NCBI GenBank assembly: GCA_046048055.1
Contig: JBJOGW010000079.1
Location: 43,156 to 107,155 of the forward strand
DNA from: SYAC01 sp046048055
GTDB taxonomy: Bacteria > Planctomycetota > Phycisphaerae > Phycisphaerales > SM1A02
DNA: 64,000 bases
Reading direction: 5' to 3'
Below, in pieces: positions 59,796 to 64,000 of this stretch (positions within the stretch are counted from its first letter, which is position 1; each line of letters opens with the position of its first letter). The position numbers and the translations under genes are program-made. The notes under the pieces were generated by a model, which saw only the letters and a list, made by a program, of their open reading frames with translations, was not told the DNA's origin and ran no database searches.

Positions 59796-60068
59796 TTGCT
59801 GCAGCGAAGAACGGTCATCCGCAACAGGCTTGGCCTGCACGCCCGCCCCGCAATGGCCTTTGCCAGCGCCGCGGCCGCTTTCTCGAGCGAGGTGCGCGTG
59901 CGCCGCGGCGACAGCCGCGAACTGGTGGACGGCAAGAGCGTGATGCAGATGCTGATGCTCGCCTGCACCGCGGGCACCGAGATCGAGATCGAGACCGAAG
60001 GCGCGGATGAGCAGGCCGCCATGGAAGCCCTGGTTCGAATGGTCGAGGCCCGATTCGAGGAGGAGTGA
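59796..60068 (+). CDS. HPr-family phosphocarrier protein
   Basis: 90 residues from a TTG at 59796, the only sensible start: no ATG or GTG lies in frame before the active site. His15 in LGLHARPAM is the phosphorylation site and Ser48 in DGKSVMQMLML is the regulatory Ser position of HPr. The rest (ACTAGTEIEIETEG, AMEALVRMVEARF) is typical. It passes phosphate to EIIA; enzyme I is not in the window. The stop is directly followed by the GTG of gpsA. Confidence 0.9.
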   Translation: MLQRRTVIRNRLGLHARPAMAFASAAAAFSSEVRVRRGDSRELVDGKSVMQMLMLACTAGTEIEIETEGADEQAAMEALVRMVEARFEEE

Positions 60069-61067
60069 GTGGGCGAGCGCGTGGCCATCGCCGGTGATGG
60101 ACAGATGGCGCTGGTGCTGGCGGCCATCGCCGCCAGCAGCGGGCACGACGCGGCCATCTGGTGCCCGCTGCCGGGGCAGGCGGCGATGCTGCGAGCGACG
60201 CGGCGCAGCGAACGGCTGGCGGATCTGACGCTGCCCGCGAGCGTGCGCGTGAGCGAGATCGCGGGCGAGGTCCTGCGTGACGCCACCATGCTGGTGAGCG
60301 CGATTCCCTCGCAGTTCGCCCGCGCCACCTGGACGCGCCTGGCTGCGGACACCCCGGCGGGCGTCGGCATGGTCACCGTGACCAAGGGCGTGGAGGTGGG
60401 GACCGGCATGCGGCCCACCGAGGTGCTGAGGGCGGCGGTGGGTCAGCGACCCATGGCGGTGCTGAGCGGCCCAACGATCGCGCACGAGCTGGCCCTGCAC
60501 AAGCCGGCGATCATGGTGGCGGCCAGCGCCGACCCGGCCTGGGCCGCACGCGTGCAGTCGATCTTCAGTCAACCGTGGCTGCGGATCTACACCAGCGACG
60601 ATCCGGTGGGCGTGGAGGTGGCCGGTGCCGCCAAGAACGTGATCGCGCTGGCCGCCGGCATGGTCGATGGCCTGGGGCTGGGGTTCAACGCCAAGAGCGC
60701 CCTGCTGGCCCGCGGCCTGGCCGAGCTGGTGCGGCTCGGCGTGGCTCTGGGTGCCAGACCGCAGACGCTCTTCGGCGTGAGCGGCGTGGGCGATCTGGCC
60801 ACCACATGCTTCAGTCCCGAGGGCCGCAACCGCTCGCTCGGCGAGGCCATCGGCCGCGGCGAGCCGCTGGAGCGCGCGCTGGCCGCCACGCGGAGCGTGG
60901 TGGAGGGCGTGGAGACGGCGCGATCGCTGCACGCACGGGCCCGTGAGCTGGGCGTGGAGACGCCGATCATCGACGCCGTGCAGCGCGTGCTCTTTCAGGG
61001 CCAGTCGCCTGCCGCGGCGCTGCGTGACCTGATGGGACGCGTGGCCGGAAACGAGCGCATCGACTGA
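60069..61067 (+). CDS. gpsA: Glycerol-3-phosphate dehydrogenase [NAD(P)+]
   Basis: 332 residues, GTG start directly after the HPr stop. Nucleotide loop AGDGQMA at 8-14, AIPSQFARATW, VTKGVE, LSGPTIAHEL, then the catalytic Lys region GAAKNVIALAAGMVDGLGLG and NAKSALLARGLAELVRLG. It reduces DHAP to glycerol-3-phosphate for phospholipid backbones, which links to the plsC-like gene at 43876. Length is normal. Confidence 0.94.
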   Translation: MGERVAIAGDGQMALVLAAIAASSGHDAAIWCPLPGQAAMLRATRRSERLADLTLPASVRVSEIAGEVLRDATMLVSAIPSQFARATWTRLAADTPAGVGMVTVTKGVEVGTGMRPTEVLRAAVGQRPMAVLSGPTIAHELALHKPAIMVAASADPAWAARVQSIFSQPWLRIYTSDDPVGVEVAGAAKNVIALAAGMVDGLGLGFNAKSALLARGLAELVRLGVALGARPQTLFGVSGVGDLATTCFSPEGRNRSLGEAIGRGEPLERALAATRSVVEGVETARSLHARARELGVETPIIDAVQRVLFQGQSPAAALRDLMGRVAGNERID

Positions 61068-61157
61068 CGCACGGGCCACGGCGTGAACCGGCGTCAGGCG
61101 GGTCCGTAGCCGGCAGCCGGCTCCCCCTGCTAGCCTTGATCGTTCAGGATTCCACGC

Positions 61158-63188
61158 ATGAGCCAGATCGCCCCCACCGCCCTCACCCGCTCGCAGGAAC
61201 GCAAGGATCTCTCGGGCGGCGAACGGCTGGAACGGCGACTGTTCGTGGCCCTGGCGGGTGGCACCCTGCTGCTCTCGAGCTGGATCGGCGAGCTGGCCGG
61301 GCTGCAGCCGCAGGTGGCCCAGATCCCGGCCGCGATCGGGGCGATCATTCTGGTGGCCCCGCTGGCGTTCGGGGCGCTGCAGGAGATCCGCGTGGGGCGA
61401 CCCAGCAGCGACGCACTGGCCAGCCTGGCCGTGCTGGCGGCGCTGGCCAACAACCTCTATCTGGCTGCGGGGTTTCTGGCCTTCTTCCTGTGGCTGAGCG
61501 AACTGGTGCTCAGCCGCACGGCGTGGGGCGCGCAGCGCGCGATCCGCGACCTGGTGGAACTCACGCCCGACATCGCCCGCGTGGTGGACGCCGACGGCAG
61601 CGAGCGGGAGACCAGCCTGGGAGCCCTTCGCGTGGGGCAGGTGGTGCGTGTGCGTCCCGGCGAGAATCTGCCGGTGGACGGTCGCGTGCTGCGCGGCCAG
61701 ACCAGCATCAATCAGGCCAGCCTGACGGGCGAGGCGGTGCCGGTCGAGGCCACAACCGGCACGCCGGTGTACGCGGGCACCAGCAACCTGACCGGGCAGA
61801 TCGACGTCGAGGTGACCGCGGTCGCCGGCGAGAGCACCATCGGCAAGGTGGAGAAGCTGATCCGCGAGGCGGAGAACGCCCGCACCCAGCGACAGGAACT
61901 GATCGAGCGGCTGGCGGGCGCCTACGTGCCCGTGGTGCTGATGGTGGCGGCGCTGGTCTGGTTCTTCACCAGCAAGAGCGCCAGCGCCGAGATCCGCGGA
62001 CAGGCGGCGGAACGGGCCATCACGGTGCTGGTGGTGACCTGCCCCGGAGCCCTGCTGATTGCCTATCCCACGGCCATGGTGGCGGCGTTCGCGGCGGCAG
62101 CGCGGCTGGGCATCATGGTCAAGAACACGCGGACGCTCGAGAGCGCCTCCACGGTGGACACGGTGGTGCTGGACAAGACCGGCACGCTGACCACGGGCAA
62201 GTTCAGCGTGAGCCGGCTGGCGCCCGCCGAAGGCGTGGATCCGGCGGTGCTGCTGCAGGCCGCGGCAGACGCGGAGCAGAGCAGCAACCACCCACTGGCC
62301 CGGAGCATCCTGGAGACCGCCGAGAAGGCGCGGCTGAAGCCGCGAGCCATCAGCGACTACCAGGAGATGCACGGGCGCGGCGTGAGCGCCGTCACTCCCG
62401 ACGGAACGGTGCGCGCCGGCCGCGGCGCATGGCTGGTCGAGCTGCAACCATCACTGGCCGCCGAGGTGACCCGGGCCAGCGAGCGCATCGAGGGCATGAG
62501 CGGCGTGCACGTGATGGTGGGCGACCGCTACCTGGGGGCCGTGGGCCTGGAGGACAAGTTGCGCCGCAACGCCGCCGACGTGATCACGCGGCTGCGGCAG
62601 CTGGGCGTTCGCAAGGTGTGCATCTTCACCGGAGACCGCCTCGGCGTGGCCACACGCGTGGGCCAGGCCGTGGGGGTGGACGCCATCGAGGCCGAGTGCC
62701 TTCCCGAGGAAAAGCACGAGGAACTGAAATACCTGATCCGCAAGGGCCACCGCACGCTGGTGGTGGGCGACGGCATCAATGACGGACCCATTCTGGCCAG
62801 TGCCGACGTGGGCGTGGCCATGGGACTCTCGGGCAGCGACATCGCCACGAATTCCGCGGGCGTGGCCCTGATGAACGACGACCTCCGGAACGTGCCATTC
62901 CTGCTCGAACTGGCGCGACGGGCCAAGGGCGTGATCGGACTGAACATCGCGGCGGCCCTGGTGCTGGCCATCGTGGGCCTGGCCCTGGCCGCCACCGGTC
63001 AGATCCAGATCTGGATCACGCCCTTCTACCAGGCCGCGGCCTACATCTTCGTGATCGCGAACTCGCTGCGGCTGGTCCGCTTTGGCGAGGACGTGATGGA
63101 CGCCGAGGAGTTCCGCAGGCAGAGCGAGGCGGCCCGCCCGGTCAAGCCGACCCGACAGGCCGAACTGCAGCGGGCCGCAGGCGCCTGA
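61158..63188 (+). CDS. P1B-type (heavy-metal-like) translocating P-type ATPase with CPG motif
   Basis: 676 residues. DKTGT with the phosphorylated Asp339, TGEAVP in the actuator domain, GDGINDGP at 537-544 and eight or so membrane helices in the P1B order. No N-terminal metal-binding domain. The membrane metal-site motif is CPG (295-297, in TCPGALLIAYP) instead of CPC, and the nucleotide domain has SSNHPLA, the HP motif of P1B pumps. The transported ion cannot be given. Upstream is a 90-base gap with TAGCCT at 61131. Confidence 0.88.
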   Translation: MSQIAPTALTRSQERKDLSGGERLERRLFVALAGGTLLLSSWIGELAGLQPQVAQIPAAIGAIILVAPLAFGALQEIRVGRPSSDALASLAVLAALANNLYLAAGFLAFFLWLSELVLSRTAWGAQRAIRDLVELTPDIARVVDADGSERETSLGALRVGQVVRVRPGENLPVDGRVLRGQTSINQASLTGEAVPVEATTGTPVYAGTSNLTGQIDVEVTAVAGESTIGKVEKLIREAENARTQRQELIERLAGAYVPVVLMVAALVWFFTSKSASAEIRGQAAERAITVLVVTCPGALLIAYPTAMVAAFAAAARLGIMVKNTRTLESASTVDTVVLDKTGTLTTGKFSVSRLAPAEGVDPAVLLQAAADAEQSSNHPLARSILETAEKARLKPRAISDYQEMHGRGVSAVTPDGTVRAGRGAWLVELQPSLAAEVTRASERIEGMSGVHVMVGDRYLGAVGLEDKLRRNAADVITRLRQLGVRKVCIFTGDRLGVATRVGQAVGVDAIEAECLPEEKHEELKYLIRKGHRTLVVGDGINDGPILASADVGVAMGLSGSDIATNSAGVALMNDDLRNVPFLLELARRAKGVIGLNIAAALVLAIVGLALAATGQIQIWITPFYQAAAYIFVIANSLRLVRFGEDVMDAEEFRRQSEAARPVKPTRQAELQRAAGA

Positions 63189-63191
63189 GCC

Positions 63192-63671
63192 TCAGCGGCC
63201 GGCGCGTCGCACGGCCTCGATGCAGGCGTCGGCCTCGTCCGACGTGAGCCCGTCGGGTCCGATCCGGATGGCCACCTGCCGGCTGAGGGGCATGCCCAGC
63301 ACCGCCATGTAGACGGCCTGCCCGTCCATCAGGAACACCACCGGCTTGTACATGTGGTCACTGGTGGCGGCCTGGAGCACGCCGCGGTTGGAGGACCGCA
63401 CGTTCAGGATGAGCGAGTCGCCGCGGGCCGATCGCGCGGCATTGTCCACGGCGGCTGGCGTGAGCAGCGGCTGCGCGGCCACCAGCAGGGAGCCGCCGCC
63501 TCGCACCGGCATCTCGGTCCAGCCTTCGCGTTCCTGCGAACTGGCCAGCCGCAACTCGAAGGCAGGCGCGTCCATGCCCGGACGGCCCGCGGCGTCGGAC
63601 CGCGGCGACGGCGAGCTGCAGGCCGCGGCGGTGGCCAGCAACGCGGCGGCCAACCGGCGGGCCCACCTCAT
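63192..63671 (-). CDS. Putative lipoprotein with SecD P1-head-like domain
   Basis: 159 residues. Signal with a likely lipobox ending at Cys18 (LLATAAAC), though the -3 position is not the usual Leu. The mature part has LLTPAAVDNAARSA, VLQAATSDHMYKPVVFLMDG, then AVLGMPLSRQVAIRI and DGLTSDEADACIEAVRR, which follows the order of the SecD/SecF P1-head fold (alpha, strand, Asp-Gly turn, strand, helix). No membrane helices of SecD are present, so it is a stand-alone periplasmic domain. It is convergent with the ATPase (3-base gap) and overlaps the aldolase stop. Confidence 0.66.
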   Translation of the reverse strand: MRWARRLAAALLATAAACSSPSPRSDAAGRPGMDAPAFELRLASSQEREGWTEMPVRGGGSLLVAAQPLLTPAAVDNAARSARGDSLILNVRSSNRGVLQAATSDHMYKPVVFLMDGQAVYMAVLGMPLSRQVAIRIGPDGLTSDEADACIEAVRRAGR

Positions 63672-64000
63672 GCCACCGTGACCCCGGCATCCAGGTACAC
63701 GTCCTGGATGGCGTTCAGCAGTTCCACGCCCTCCTTCATGGGGCGCTGGAAGCTCTTGCGGCCGCTGATCAGGCCCATGCCGCCCGCGCGCTTGTTGATG
63801 ACTGCGGTGCGCACGGCCTCGGCCAGATCGCCGGCGCCGCTGCTGGCGCCGCCCGAGTTGATCAGGCCGCTGCGGCCGCCGTAGCAGTTGAGGACCTGAT
63901 AGCGACAGAGGTCGATCGGGTGATCGCTGCAGAGATCCGTGTAGATGCGCTTGTCGAACTTGCCGTAGCTGCTGCCGCCCATGTTCAGGGCCTCGTAGCC
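63668..64000 (-). CDS. Fructose-bisphosphate aldolase class I, cut by the right edge
   Basis: The last 110 residues of the enzyme; the frame is open to the window end. MGGSSYGKFDKRIYTDLCSD, GLINSGGASSG and INKRAGGMGLISGRKSFQRP are typical of the class I (Schiff-base) aldolases of bacteria, including the phosphate-binding SGG and SGRK loops. The catalytic Lys lies outside the window. It cleaves fructose-1,6-bisphosphate in glycolysis or works in reverse in gluconeogenesis. The stop overlaps the lipoprotein start by four bases. Confidence 0.9.
   Translation of the reverse strand, partial: GYEALNMGGSSYGKFDKRIYTDLCSDHPIDLCRYQVLNCYGGRSGLINSGGASSGAGDLAEAVRTAVINKRAGGMGLISGRKSFQRPMKEGVELLNAIQDVYLDAGVTVA

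Noticed and set aside
59748..62447. An 899-codon open frame on the minus strand
   Set aside because: Antisense to HPr, gpsA and the P-type ATPase, all with intact motifs. Composition is His/Arg/Gln-rich and repetitive.

Overview
The window is gene-dense, very GC-rich bacterial chromosome. It most likely comes from a planctomycete of the class Phycisphaerae. Three features support this: (i) three secreted proteins end in a PEP-CTERM-like tail of the form P(T/A)PGA + hydrophobic helix + RRRR (22571-23398, 50104-50739, 51446-52090); (ii) the 1,303-residue secreted subtilase carries Cys-rich CC-x-x-x-WD segments often seen in that phylum; (iii) promoters look like TTGnGG-17-TA(G/C)nCT, several of them directly in front of start codons. 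This placement is inference; no rRNA gene is present.

Layout. 1-5640: the end of purD, a giant subtilase and a GbsR/MarR regulator. 5636-5953: tRNA-Ser(GCU), preceded by a 27-bp copy of its own 3' end and a row of hairpins. 6087-13355: DedA and TerC membrane proteins, sucC without sucD, a HAD phosphatase, a type II NADH dehydrogenase, a beta-hydroxyacid dehydrogenase and unknowns. 13442-22420: a complete Bat-type operon (MoxR ATPase, DUF58, DUF4381-like, two VWA proteins, Gln-rich TPR protein, BatD, BatE). 22571-25396: a PEP-CTERM-like protein, a WYL regulator coupled to a Cdd1-type helix-hairpin-helix protein, and tRNA-Ser(CGA). 25444-28025: rpoZ, a CLC chloride channel and rnpA.

28191-38558 (minus strand) is the most unusual part. 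A translationally coupled operon encodes three different SPFH/band-7 proteins (one fused to a polytopic membrane domain), an ABC ATPase, an ABC-2 permease and a large membrane-anchored unknown protein, and ends with an FAH-family enzyme and yidD. A second ABC-2 permease is divergent from it (38703-39740). Next to that lie two secreted ClpP/NfeD-fold proteins, one of which has lost the predicted catalytic serine (40347-42619). SPFH proteins and NfeD-type proteases are known operon partners, so 28862-42619 is my candidate for an undescribed membrane-remodelling or quality-control system with its own ABC transporter.

42671-46090 (minus): CCA-adding enzyme, PlsC, Cmk and a TIM-barrel isomerase-like protein. 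46156-49832: gcvH and a MacB/LolCDE-type ABC exporter. 50104-52090: a convergent pair of PEP-CTERM-like paralogues sharing a 96-bp perfect inverted repeat, with a 34-residue small membrane protein between them. 52358-57814: uvrB and uvrA with a small antisense gene between. 57839-61067: a thioesterase, purN, hpf, ptsN, HPr and gpsA. 61158-64000: a P1B-type ATPase with an atypical CPG motif, a SecD-P1-head-like lipoprotein, and the end of a class I fructose-bisphosphate aldolase cut by the right edge. I saw no CRISPR array, insertion sequence or rRNA gene.
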